A DNA stretch of 12,441 bases from an uncultured Georgenia sp. (GCF_937958535.1 NZ_CALGNQ010000190.1:1-12441); one strand, 5' to 3'; shown: positions 1 to 7,249, counted from the stretch's first letter. Notes: generated by a model from the letters alone, not told the origin. Made by a program: numbers and translations.

Positions 1-253
1 CCGTAGCCGCCCACGGACGCGTGACCCGTGACAGGGGGTGGCCCGCCCGTAGCCGGCCCACGACCCCCGCGTCGGCGTCGCGCCGTCCCGGCAGAGGCGG
101 CGCCCGGGCAGCTCGCTCGTCCCGCCCGGAGGGCCCCGGAGGCCACGGCCTCGTCCCGCCGGCGGACCGCCCGGTGACCCCGCAGACCCGGGCGGGCGGC
201 CAGTTCTCGGCGTCCAGGCCGGTGGTCCGGGGCGCTCCGCGGATACGTTAGGC
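1..253. other. Region upstream of atpB with no supported gene
   Basis: No frame here gives a convincing protein. The one open plus-strand frame (21-251) encodes an Arg/Pro/Ala/Gly-rich string typical of unselected high-GC DNA, with none of the membrane segments expected of AtpI, the protein often encoded just before atpB. The first few bases could be the 3' end of a gene lying to the left, since stops occur at 4-6 and 21-23, but this cannot be decided. The stretch contains a strong hairpin (167-195) and a -10-like element (about 244-254), so it probably holds the end of the upstream transcription unit and the control region of the atp operon. Confidence 0.5.
167..195. terminator. GC hairpin upstream of the atp operon
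   Basis: An 8-base perfect inverted repeat (CCGCCCGG at 167-174 and CCGGGCGG at 188-195) encloses a 13-base loop. No T-run follows. It could end the upstream transcription unit, as GC hairpins without U-tracts often do in actinobacteria, or be a leader structure of the atp transcript. The function is inferred only from position. Confidence 0.3.
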
Positions 254-254
254 T
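244..254 (+). promoter_or_regulatory. Possible -10 element of the atp operon promoter
   Basis: Two overlapping hexamers fit the actinobacterial TAnnnT -10 pattern: TACGTT (244-249) and TAGGCT (249-254). They stand out as an AT-containing island in otherwise GC-saturated DNA just before atpB. No recognisable -35 hexamer lies at the right distance. If TAGGCT is the -10, transcription would start near 261 and a TTG start at 254 for atpB would be excluded. Confidence 0.25.
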
Positions 255-1147
255 TGCCCCGATCCCGACGCGGTTCGATCCGCACACCACACGACCAAAC
301 CTGGGGGTTCGTCCTGTCTGCCGCTGCGTCCCTCCTGACCCTGGCCGCCGGCGTGTCCACCGCTGCGGATGAGGGTGGGGGCTTCCACGCCCCGACACTG
401 CAGGGCGAGTTCTTCCCGCCCGCGTTCCTCTTCGAAGGCACGCCGTTCGAGCTCAACCGGATCATGCTCGTGCGCATCGTCGCCACGATCGTGCTCGTCG
501 CCGTGTTCTGGCTCGCCGCCCGCCGCGCCCGGCTCGTCCCGGGCCGCGCCCAGGGCGCCGCCGAGATGGCCCTCGACTTCGTCCGGGTGAACATCGCCGA
601 GGAGGTGCTCGGCAAGGAGAGCGGGCGCCGCGCCACCGCGCTGCTCACGGTGATCTTCTTCGGCGTCTTCGCGATGAACATCACCGGCATCGTCCCGCTC
701 CTCAACATCGCCGGCTCCTCCGTCATCGGCGTGCCGCTGATCTTCGCGGTCATCGCCTACGTCGGGTTCATCGCCGCCGGCGTGCGGGCGCAGGGAGCGG
801 GAGGCTTCCTCAAGTCCTCCCTCTTCCCGACGGGGGTGCCGAAGCTCCTCTACGTCATCCTGACGCCCATCGAGTTCCTCTCGACCTTCATCCTGCGGCC
901 GCTCACGCTGACCATCCGTCTGCTGGCCAACATGCTCGTGGGGCACCTGCTGCTCGTCCTGTGCTTCGGGGCCACCCACTACCTCTTCTTCGAGGCGGCG
1001 GGCGCGATGAAGGCGCTGGGCACCGTGACCTTCGCGGCAGGCTTCGCCTTCACCTTGTTCGAGATCTTCGTCGCCGCGCTGCAGGCCTTCATCTTCACCC
1101 TGCTGACCGCGGTGTACATCCAGCTGTCCGAGGACACCGCACACTGA
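254..1147 (+). CDS. atpB: F1Fo ATP synthase subunit a
   Basis: Subunit a is the membrane stator that forms the two proton half-channels next to the c-ring. Numbered from TTG 254 (297 aa), membrane helices lie at about 70-90, 127-150, 157-177, 197-213, 225-245 and 256-288. The essential arginine is R222 within the conserved helix TIRLLANMLVGHL; the other conserved site is LQAFIFTLLTAVYI with Q277. H231 sits where E. coli has Glu219, a common swap. The frame is certain but the start is not: TTG 254 has no SD, CTG 314 has GGGGG six bases upstream, and GTG 353 gives 264 aa. Residues 19-37 look like a signal sequence (hydrophobic, then STA-AD) before the external N-terminus. It is the first gene of the atp operon; atpE follows after 84 bases. 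Confidence 0.93.
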   Translation: MPRSRRGSIRTPHDQTWGFVLSAAASLLTLAAGVSTAADEGGGFHAPTLQGEFFPPAFLFEGTPFELNRIMLVRIVATIVLVAVFWLAARRARLVPGRAQGAAEMALDFVRVNIAEEVLGKESGRRATALLTVIFFGVFAMNITGIVPLLNIAGSSVIGVPLIFAVIAYVGFIAAGVRAQGAGGFLKSSLFPTGVPKLLYVILTPIEFLSTFILRPLTLTIRLLANMLVGHLLLVLCFGATHYLFFEAAGAMKALGTVTFAAGFAFTLFEIFVAALQAFIFTLLTAVYIQLSEDTAH

Positions 1148-1190
1148 CCTGACCCCGGCTCCGTCACCCCGACAGAGTCACCACGAGACG

Positions 1191-1210
1191 TGCCGGGCGC
1201 GGGCCCGGTA
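1191..1210 (+). promoter_or_regulatory. Hairpin just upstream of the atpE SD
   Basis: In the atpB-atpE spacer, CCGGGC (1193-1198) pairs with GCCCGG (1203-1208) around a 4-base loop, and the stem extends by a G-T and a T-A pair to 1191-1210. It ends 7 bases before the atpE SD. Possible roles are mRNA stabilisation, a processing boundary, or keeping the atpE ribosome site unpaired. It is not followed by T residues, so it is unlikely to be a terminator inside this operon. Confidence 0.4.
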
Positions 1211-1217
1211 CACCAAC

Positions 1218-1225
1218 GGAAGGAA
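1218..1225 (+). promoter_or_regulatory. Strong ribosome binding site of atpE
   Basis: GGAAGGAA lies 6 bases before GTG 1232 and settles that start over the upstream in-frame codon at 1190, which would add 14 unrelated residues to the c subunit. Confidence 0.75.
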
Positions 1226-1231
1226 CACCCT

Positions 1232-1444
1232 GTGGAGATCGCCGGCAACATCGCCACCATCGGATACGGCCTCGCGACGATCGGCCCCGGTATCGGTCTG
1301 GGCCTGCTCGTCGCCAAGACCCAGGAGGCCACGGCCCGTCAGCCCGAGGTGGCTGGTCCGCTCCGCATCAACATGTTCATCGGTGCCGCCCTGGTCGAGG
1401 CGCTCGGTCTGATCGGCTTCGCCGCCGGGTTCGTGTTCGGCTGA
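1232..1444 (+). CDS. atpE: F1Fo ATP synthase subunit c
   Basis: This is the proteolipid that assembles into the rotating c-ring and carries protons. It is 70 aa from a GTG start and forms two helices. Helix 1 has the glycine-rich packing motif around residues 18-24 (GPGIGLG), the polar loop carries R36-Q37-P38, and helix 2 has the ion-binding carboxylate E56. The residue after E56 is Ala and the helix 1 partner position is hydrophobic, so the Gln/Ser/Thr ligands of sodium-type rings are missing and proton coupling is expected. E56 corresponds to the glutamate targeted by bedaquiline in mycobacteria. Its stop overlaps the atpF start by one base (TGATG). The long spacer, hairpin and strong SD upstream suit a subunit needed in about ten copies. 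Confidence 0.96.
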   Translation: MEIAGNIATIGYGLATIGPGIGLGLLVAKTQEATARQPEVAGPLRINMFIGAALVEALGLIGFAAGFVFG

Positions 1445-2022
1445 TGATGGTCACCGCTCTGGTTCAGGCAGCGGAGGGGGGCGATCAGAACCCCCTGCTG
1501 CCCGCGACCTACGACATCGTCTGGTCCCTGGTCTGCATCGCGATCATCGGCTTCGTCTTCGCGAAGAAGGTCGTGCCGGCCTTCACCCGCATCCTCGACG
1601 AGCGGACCGAGAAGATCGAGGGCGGCCTCCAGGCCGGTGAGCGCGCCCGCGCCGAGGCCGAGGCCCTGCGTGCCGACATCGAACGCGAGCTCACCGAGGC
1701 CCGGGTCGAGGCGGCCAAGGTCCGGGAACAGGCCCAGGAGGACGCCAAGGCGATCGCCGCCGACGTCAAGGCCAAGGCCCAGGCCGAGGCCGACCGCATC
1801 CTGGAGAGCGCCAAGCGCCACATCGAGGCCGAGCGCCAGCAGGCGGCCGCGTCCCTGCGCACCGACCTCGGCGTGCTGGCCACCGCCCTCGCCGAGCGCA
1901 TCGTCGGGGAGTCCCTCGCCGACGACGAGCGGCGCCAGCGGGTGATCGACCGCTTCCTCGACGACCTCGAGGCGCAGACCGACCAGGCCCAGCAGAGGGT
2001 CGGGGAGACGACGGAGGCGTGA
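1444..2022 (+). CDS. atpF: F1Fo ATP synthase subunit b
   Basis: Subunit b is the peripheral stalk that ties subunit a to delta and alpha so that rotation does not turn the F1 head. It is 192 aa, with one N-terminal membrane helix at about 23-41, the conserved turn FTRILDERTEKIEGG (47-61), and a long charged helix rich in Ala, Glu, Arg and Lys (about 62-155) for the right-handed coiled-coil dimer. The C-terminal 155-175 region is the usual delta-binding end. ATG 1444 overlaps the atpE stop by one base; a second ATG follows at 1447. The gene is separate from atpH, unlike the fused b-delta protein of mycobacteria, and only one b-type gene is present, so a b2 homodimer is expected. Confidence 0.95.
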   Translation: MMVTALVQAAEGGDQNPLLPATYDIVWSLVCIAIIGFVFAKKVVPAFTRILDERTEKIEGGLQAGERARAEAEALRADIERELTEARVEAAKVREQAQEDAKAIAADVKAKAQAEADRILESAKRHIEAERQQAAASLRTDLGVLATALAERIVGESLADDERRQRVIDRFLDDLEAQTDQAQQRVGETTEA

Positions 2023-2837
2023 TGCGAGCGAGCAGCCAGGCCGCGCTGGCGGCGGCGACCGAGCGGTGGGAGGCATCGCTCCGCGACGCGGGCGAGCGCG
2101 GGCGTGAGCTCGGCAGCCAGCTGTTCGAGGTCGCCGACACGCTCGCGAGCTCCGGCTCGCTGCGGCGGGCCCTCACCGACCCGGCCCGCTCCGGTGACGA
2201 CAAGGCCCGCCTCGTGGGCGCCCTGTTCGACGGGAAGGTCGACCCCCTCGTGGTCGACCTGCTCGGCGGCATGGTCCGCTCCCGGTGGTCGGAGGAGGAG
2301 GACCTCGGCGCCGCGGTCGACGAGCTCGGCATCATCTCGGTGCTCGCCGCCGCGCAGTCGAGGGACGCGCTGCTGGAGGTGGAGGAGGAGCTCTTCCGCG
2401 TCGAGCGGCTGCTCGCCTCCAGCCGTGAGCTGCGTTCCAAGCTCGCCGAGCGCGACATCGACCCGCAGCGACGGGCCGACCTTCTCGACTCGCTCCTGGC
2501 CGACCGCTCCCAGGAGGAGACCCGCCAGCTCGTCCGGCGGGTCATCCAGGCACCGCGCGCCGGCTCGCTCAGCGCCGCGCTCCACTACCTCGGTGAGCTC
2601 GCGGCCGCCCGACGCGACCGCCTGGTCGCCAACGTCACGGCGGCCTCGCCGCTGACCCAGGAGCAGGAGGCGCGCCTGGCCCGGATCCTCGAGCGGACCT
2701 ACGGCCGCGCCGTCCAGGTGAACGTCGGGGTCGACCCCGCCGTCCTGGGCGGGATGCGCATCCAGGTGGGCGCCGAGGTCATCGACGGGACCATGCTCTC
2801 CCGCATCCAGGAAGCCCGACGCCGGTTCACCGGCTGA
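2022..2837 (+). CDS. atpH: F1Fo ATP synthase subunit delta, long type
   Basis: Delta caps the F1 head and binds subunit b. At 271 aa it is about 95 residues longer than the E. coli protein, as is usual in actinobacteria. The C-terminal family signature is clear at 237-260 (VDPAVLGGMRIQVG, then IDGTMLS). The extra length appears to come from a repeat: residues 34-103 and 124-193 share LF-x-V, LASS, spaced LR and RA/AR-x-L positions. ATG 2022 was chosen because it overlaps the atpF stop (TGATG) and has GGAGG at 2013-2017 four bases upstream; the adjacent GTG 2019 would leave only one base. Coupling to atpF fits the physical contact between b and delta. A 60-base spacer separates it from atpA. 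Confidence 0.95.
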   Translation: MRASSQAALAAATERWEASLRDAGERGRELGSQLFEVADTLASSGSLRRALTDPARSGDDKARLVGALFDGKVDPLVVDLLGGMVRSRWSEEEDLGAAVDELGIISVLAAAQSRDALLEVEEELFRVERLLASSRELRSKLAERDIDPQRRADLLDSLLADRSQEETRQLVRRVIQAPRAGSLSAALHYLGELAAARRDRLVANVTAASPLTQEQEARLARILERTYGRAVQVNVGVDPAVLGGMRIQVGAEVIDGTMLSRIQEARRRFTG

Positions 2838-2863
2838 CCCCCAGACCGCACCACTGACATACC

Positions 2864-2891
2864 GCGACCACCGGGTCGCCAAGGAGAAGGA
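2864..2891 (+). promoter_or_regulatory. Hairpin and SD ahead of atpA
   Basis: GCGACC (2864-2869) pairs with GGTCGC (2874-2879) around ACCG, directly followed by the purine-rich SD tract AAGGAGAAGGA (2881-2891) six bases before ATG 2898. The arrangement matches the atpE leader (hairpin, short gap, strong SD). An additional short self-complementary stretch covers the last atpH codons (2821-2834). Confidence 0.45.
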
Positions 2892-2897
2892 ACTGCA

Positions 2898-4532
2898 ATG
2901 GCCGAGCTGACGATCAAGCCCGAGGAGATCAGGGCGGCGCTGGACAGCTTCGTCGACTCCTACCAGCCCTCCGAGGCGGTGGGAGAGGAGGTCGGTCGCG
3001 TCACCGTCGCCGGTGACGGCATCGCGCGTGTCGAGGGCCTGCCCGGCACGATGGCGAACGAGCTGCTGCGCTTCGAGGACGGAACCCTGGGCCTGGCCCT
3101 GAACCTCGACGTGCGCGAGATCGGTGTCATCGTCCTCGGCGAGTTCACTGGGATCGAGGAGGGCCAGACGGTCCGCCGCACGGGTGAGGTGCTCTCCACC
3201 CCCGTCGGCGACAACTTCCTCGGTCGCGTCATCGACCCGACGGGCAAGCCCATCGACGGGCTGGGCCCGATCGAGGCCGAGGGCACCCGCGCCCTGGAGC
3301 TCCAGGCGCCCGGCGTCATGATGCGCAAGAGCGTGCACGAGCCGCTCCAGACCGGCATCAAGGCGATCGACTCGATGATCCCGATCGGCCGTGGCCAGCG
3401 CCAGCTCATCATCGGCGACCGCGGCACCGGCAAGACCGCCATCGCCGTCGACACCATCCTCAACCAGAAGGCGAACTGGGAGTCCGGCGACCCGAGCAAG
3501 CAGGTGCGCTGCATCTACGTCGCGGTGGGCCAGAAGGGCTCCACCATCGCCGGTGTGCGCGCCGCGCTGGAAGAGGCCGGAGCGATGGAGTACACCACCA
3601 TCGTGGCCTCGCCCGCCTCCGACCCCGCGGGCTTCAAGTACATCGCGCCCTACACCGGCTCGGCCATCGGCCAGCACTGGATGTACCAGGGCAAGCACGT
3701 CCTCATCGTCTTCGACGACCTGTCCAAGCAGGCCGAGGCCTACCGTGCGGTCTCCCTGCTGCTGCGCCGCCCGCCGGGCCGTGAGGCCTACCCGGGTGAC
3801 GTCTTCTACCTGCACTCCCGGCTGCTCGAGCGCTGCGCCAAGCTGAACGACGAGCTCGGGGCGGGCTCGATGACGGGTCTGCCGATCATCGAGACCAAGG
3901 CCAACGACGTGTCGGCCTACATCCCGACGAACGTCATCTCGATCACCGACGGCCAGATCTTCCTCCAGTCGGACCTCTTCAACGCCAACCAGCGGCCCGC
4001 CGTCGACGTCGGCATCTCGGTGTCGCGCGTCGGTGGTGACGCCCAGATCAAGGCGATGAAGAAGGTCTCCGGCACGCTGAAGATCACCCTCGCCCAGTAC
4101 CGCTCGATGGCGGCCTTCGCGATGTTCGCCTCCGACCTCGACCCGACGACGCGCGCCCAGCTCACCCGCGGCGAGAAGCTCATGGAGCTGCTCAAGCAGC
4201 CCCAGTACTCGCCCTACGCCGTCGAGGACCAGGTCGCCTCGATCTGGGCCGGCACCAACGGCTACCTCGACGACGTCGAGACCAGCGAGATCGCCCGGTT
4301 CGAGCGGGAGATGCTCGACCACCTGCGGCGCAACACCGACGTGCTCGAGACCATCGCCGGCACCGGCAAGCTCGAGGACGACACCGAGGAGGCGCTGCGC
4401 AAGGGCGTCGAGGAGTTCCGCAAGGGCTTCCTCGCCGGTGACAAGCCGCTGAGCTCCGAGCCTGCCGCTCCCGAGGAGGACCCGCTGGTCGAGAGCGAGC
4501 AGGAGCAGATCGTCGCCGAGAAGCGGGGCTGA
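2898..4532 (+). CDS. atpA: F1Fo ATP synthase subunit alpha
   Basis: Alpha alternates with beta in the F1 hexamer and holds the non-catalytic nucleotide sites while lending an arginine finger to each catalytic site. It is 544 aa. The N-terminal beta-barrel spans about 25-95, Walker A is GDRGTGKT (173-180), the Walker B region is VLIVFDD (268-274), the family signature is PAVDVGISVS (367-376), and the arginine finger is R377. The C-terminal helical domain runs to about 510 and is followed by an acidic tail of about 30 residues (511-544, rich in Pro and Glu) absent from the 513-residue E. coli protein. A comparable mycobacterial extension suppresses ATP hydrolysis; the same role here is inferred. 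The start is supported by the SD at 2881-2891. The atpG start lies two bases after the stop. Confidence 0.98.
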   Translation: MAELTIKPEEIRAALDSFVDSYQPSEAVGEEVGRVTVAGDGIARVEGLPGTMANELLRFEDGTLGLALNLDVREIGVIVLGEFTGIEEGQTVRRTGEVLSTPVGDNFLGRVIDPTGKPIDGLGPIEAEGTRALELQAPGVMMRKSVHEPLQTGIKAIDSMIPIGRGQRQLIIGDRGTGKTAIAVDTILNQKANWESGDPSKQVRCIYVAVGQKGSTIAGVRAALEEAGAMEYTTIVASPASDPAGFKYIAPYTGSAIGQHWMYQGKHVLIVFDDLSKQAEAYRAVSLLLRRPPGREAYPGDVFYLHSRLLERCAKLNDELGAGSMTGLPIIETKANDVSAYIPTNVISITDGQIFLQSDLFNANQRPAVDVGISVSRVGGDAQIKAMKKVSGTLKITLAQYRSMAAFAMFASDLDPTTRAQLTRGEKLMELLKQPQYSPYAVEDQVASIWAGTNGYLDDVETSEIARFEREMLDHLRRNTDVLETIAGTGKLEDDTEEALRKGVEEFRKGFLAGDKPLSSEPAAPEEDPLVESEQEQIVAEKRG

Positions 4533-4534
4533 CG

Positions 4535-5431
4535 ATGGGGGCTTCGCAGCGCGTCTACAAGCAGCGGATCCGTTCCACGCAGACGCTGAAGAAGATGTTC
4601 CGCGCGATGGAGCTCATCGCCGCCTCGCGGATCGGGCGCGCCCGGGACAAGGCCACCAAGGCCAGCCCGTACGCCATCGCGCTGACCCGGGCCACCTCGG
4701 CCGTCGCCTCGCACGCGGTGACCGACCACCCCCTCCTGCAGGAGCGGACCGACACCAACCGCGTCGCCGTGCTCGTGTGCACCGCCGACCGCGGCATGGC
4801 CGGCTCCTACACCGCCAGCGTCCTGCGCGCCGCCGACCAGCTCATGGAGCGGCTGACCGAGGAGGAGGGCAAGGAGGTCGACCTGTACGTCGTGGGACGA
4901 CGCGGCATCGGCTTCTACTCCTTCCGTGGCCGCCGGGTCGTCAAGAGCTGGGAGGGCCAGTCGGACAAGCCCGACGCCGCGCTCGCCCGCGAGATCGCCG
5001 ACGTCGCGCTCAAGGCGTTCCTGGCCCCGGCGGACGAGGGCGGTGTCGCCGAGCTCCACATCGTCTTCACCAAGTTCGTCTCGATGGTCAAGCAGGAGCC
5101 GTTCGTCCGCCGGATGCTCCCGCTCGAGGTGGTCGAGGGCGTCGCCGAGCCCGGCGCCAAGCCGCTGCCGCTCTACGAGTTCGAGCCCTCGGCCGACGCC
5201 GTGCTCGACCAGCTGCTGCCGCTCTACGTGCGCAGCCGCATCTACAACGCGCTGCTCCAGGCGGCCGCCTCCGAGCTGGCCAGCCGGCAGCGGGCGATGC
5301 ACACCGCCGTGGAGAACGCCGAGGAGCTCATCGGCACCTACACCCGGCTGGCGAACACGGCGCGTCAGGCCGAGATCACCCAGGAGCTCACCGAGATCGT
5401 CTCGGGAGCCGACGCACTGGCGGCGAGCTGA
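4535..5431 (+). CDS. atpG: F1Fo ATP synthase subunit gamma
   Basis: Gamma is the rotating central shaft that converts c-ring rotation into conformational change in the beta subunits. It is 298 aa. Paired N- and C-terminal helices form the coiled-coil shaft (about 5-58 and 222-295) around an alpha/beta domain (74-215). The N-terminal pattern RIRSTQTLKKMFRAMELIAA (11-30) and the C-terminal signature ITQELTEIVSGADA (281-294) are diagnostic. ATG 4535 is two bases after the atpA stop, with AAGCGGGG inside the end of atpA as a modest SD, so translation is probably coupled to atpA. No cysteine pair of the chloroplast redox-regulated kind is present. A 48-base spacer follows before atpD. Confidence 0.97.
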   Translation: MGASQRVYKQRIRSTQTLKKMFRAMELIAASRIGRARDKATKASPYAIALTRATSAVASHAVTDHPLLQERTDTNRVAVLVCTADRGMAGSYTASVLRAADQLMERLTEEEGKEVDLYVVGRRGIGFYSFRGRRVVKSWEGQSDKPDAALAREIADVALKAFLAPADEGGVAELHIVFTKFVSMVKQEPFVRRMLPLEVVEGVAEPGAKPLPLYEFEPSADAVLDQLLPLYVRSRIYNALLQAAASELASRQRAMHTAVENAEELIGTYTRLANTARQAEITQELTEIVSGADALAAS

Positions 5432-5432
5432 C

Positions 5433-5474
5433 CGTGCGTTCCCAGACCACCAGTGCCGGCACGATGAAGGAAAG
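5433..5474 (+). promoter_or_regulatory. Inverted repeat and SD ahead of atpD
   Basis: The atpG-atpD spacer has CGTGC (5433-5437) complementary to GCACG (5459-5463), and the latter lies within a 10-base perfect palindrome, GTGCCGGCAC (5453-5462). GAAGGAAAG (5466-5474) is the SD, five bases before ATG 5480. This is the third spacer in the operon with the same plan of self-complementary sequence and then SD. Confidence 0.35.
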
Positions 5475-5479
5475 CTGAC

Positions 5480-6955
5480 ATGACTGCCACGACGACCGAC
5501 TCCCAGACCGAGCAGCCGGGCACCCCCGGCATCGGCCGGATCGCCCGGGTGACCGGACCGACGATCGACGTCGAGTTCGCGCCCGACGAGATCCCTGCGA
5601 TCTACAACGCGCTGGTGGCCACGGTGGACAAGTCCACCATCGGCCAGGGCGAGGGCACCCTGGAGATGACCTTCGAGGTCAACCAGCACCTCGGCGACAA
5701 CCTGGTCCGCGCCGTCGCCCTCAAGCCCACCGACGGCCTCGTGCGCGGGATGGAGGTGCGCGACACCGGCGGCCCGATCACCGTCCCGGTCGGCGACGTC
5801 ACCCTGGGCAACGTGTTCTCCGTGACCGGTGAGCCGCTCAACCTGGCGGAGGGCGAGCGCCTGGAGATCAAGGAGCGGTGGCCGATCCACCGCAAGCCCC
5901 CGGCGTTCGACGAGCTCGAGGCCAAGACCACGATGTTCGAGACGGGCATCAAGGTCATCGACCTCCTCACCCCCTACGTCCAGGGTGGCAAGATCGGTCT
6001 CTTCGGTGGTGCGGGCGTCGGCAAGACCGTCCTCATCCAGGAGATGATCCAGCGCGTGGCGCAGGACCACGGCGGTGTCTCGGTGTTCGCCGGCGTCGGT
6101 GAGCGCACCCGTGAGGGTAACGACCTCATCGTCGAGATGGAGGAGGCGGGCGTCTTCGACAAGACCGCCCTCGTCTTCGGCCAGATGGACGAGCCGCCGG
6201 GCACCCGCCTGCGCGTCGCGCTCTCCGCGCTGACGATGGCGGAGTACTTCCGCGACGTCCAGAAGCAGGAGGTGCTGCTCTTCATCGACAACATCTTCCG
6301 CTTCACCCAGGCCGGCTCGGAGGTCTCCACGCTGCTGGGCCGCATGCCCTCCGCGGTCGGCTACCAGCCGAACCTCGCCGACGAGATGGGCATCCTCCAG
6401 GAGCGCATCACCTCCACGCGCGGCCACTCGATCACCTCCCTGCAGGCGATCTACGTGCCCGCCGACGACTACACCGACCCGGCGCCGGCGACGACCTTCG
6501 CGCACCTGGACGCCACCACCGAGCTCTCGCGTGAGATCGCCTCGCGTGGTCTGTACCCCGCGGTGGACCCGCTGGCCTCCACCTCGCGCATCCTCGACCC
6601 GCAGTACGTGGGCCAGGAGCACTACGAGGTCGCCACCCGGGTGAAGTCGATCCTGCAGAAGAACAAGGAGCTGCAGGACATCATCGCGATCCTCGGTGTC
6701 GACGAGCTGTCCGAGGAGGACAAGGTCACCGTCGCGCGGGCCCGCCGCATCGAGCAGTTCCTCTCGCAGAACACCTACACCGCGGTGAAGTTCACCGGTG
6801 TCGAGGGCTCCACCGTGCCGGTCGCCGAGACCGTCGAGGCGTTCCGCCGGATCGCCGACGGCGAGTACGACCACGTGCCGGAGCAGGCGTTCTTCAACAT
6901 CGGTGGCATCGAGGACCTCGAGCGCAACTGGGCGAAGATCCAGAAGGAGTCCTGA
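5480..6955 (+). CDS. atpD: F1Fo ATP synthase subunit beta, catalytic
   Basis: Beta carries the catalytic sites that make ATP from ADP and phosphate. It is 491 aa. The N-terminal barrel spans about 18-95. Walker A (P-loop) is GGAGVGKT (176-183), the catalytic glutamate is E208 in GERTREGND, Walker B is LLFIDNIF with D270, the family signature is PAVDPLASTS (360-369), and the DELSEED lever that touches gamma is intact at 408-414. All key residues are present, so a working enzyme is expected. The first 17 residues are a Thr/Gln/Pro-rich leader of no known role. The start is fixed by the SD at 5466-5474. GTG of atpC follows three bases after the stop, with AAGGAG inside the end of this gene serving as its SD. 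Confidence 0.98.
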   Translation: MTATTTDSQTEQPGTPGIGRIARVTGPTIDVEFAPDEIPAIYNALVATVDKSTIGQGEGTLEMTFEVNQHLGDNLVRAVALKPTDGLVRGMEVRDTGGPITVPVGDVTLGNVFSVTGEPLNLAEGERLEIKERWPIHRKPPAFDELEAKTTMFETGIKVIDLLTPYVQGGKIGLFGGAGVGKTVLIQEMIQRVAQDHGGVSVFAGVGERTREGNDLIVEMEEAGVFDKTALVFGQMDEPPGTRLRVALSALTMAEYFRDVQKQEVLLFIDNIFRFTQAGSEVSTLLGRMPSAVGYQPNLADEMGILQERITSTRGHSITSLQAIYVPADDYTDPAPATTFAHLDATTELSREIASRGLYPAVDPLASTSRILDPQYVGQEHYEVATRVKSILQKNKELQDIIAILGVDELSEEDKVTVARARRIEQFLSQNTYTAVKFTGVEGSTVPVAETVEAFRRIADGEYDHVPEQAFFNIGGIEDLERNWAKIQKES

Positions 6956-6958
6956 CGC

Positions 6959-7249
6959 GTGGCACTGACGGTCCAGATCGTGGGTCCGGAGCGGACCCTG
7001 TGGAGCGGGGAGGCGTCCGCGCTCAGCGTGCCCGCCGCCGAGGGTGACATGGGCATCCTCCCCGGTCGCCAGCCGGTCCTGGCCGTGCTGCGACCGGGGA
7101 AGGTCCACATCACCCAGGTGGGTGGCGGCAGCGAGACGGTCGAGATCCAGGGTGGGTTCGTGTCGCTCGACGAGGACGCCGTGACGATCGTCGTCGACGA
7201 GCAGGACGAGCGGCGAGCGGAGCACGCAGAAGCCGCTGTCGACTACTAG
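6959..7249 (+). CDS. atpC: F1Fo ATP synthase subunit epsilon, short form
   Basis: Epsilon joins gamma to the c-ring. The N-terminal beta-sandwich is complete, with the conserved turn MGILPGRQPVLAVLRPG (31-47) and the strand region GGFVSLDEDAVTIVVDE (65-81). The protein stops at 96 aa; E. coli epsilon is near 138. Only about 15 charged residues follow the sandwich, too few for the two-helix C-terminal domain that blocks ATP hydrolysis in many bacteria. The reading frame is intact and ends cleanly at TAG 7247-7249, so this looks like the natural form and not a frameshift. GTG 6959 is preceded by AAGGAG (6944-6949). It is the last atp gene; the DUF2550 gene begins 12 bases later. Confidence 0.95.
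   Translation: MALTVQIVGPERTLWSGEASALSVPAAEGDMGILPGRQPVLAVLRPGKVHITQVGGGSETVEIQGGFVSLDEDAVTIVVDEQDERRAEHAEAAVDY

Noticed and set aside
21..251. 76-residue frame upstream of atpB, considered as a small gene or remnant of atpI
   Set aside because: It is Arg/Pro/Gly/Ala-rich with no hydrophobic segment and no SD, unlike AtpI, and includes the hairpin at 167-195.
248..1144. 298-residue minus-strand frame opposite atpB
   Set aside because: It mirrors atpB exactly, is extremely charged and repetitive in composition, and has no family features.
1509..4322. 937-residue open frame on the minus strand across atpF, atpH and atpA
   Set aside because: It is antisense to three certain atp genes, its translation is an Asp/Arg/Gly/Leu/Val-rich mixture without domains, and long antisense frames are expected where third positions are nearly always G or C.
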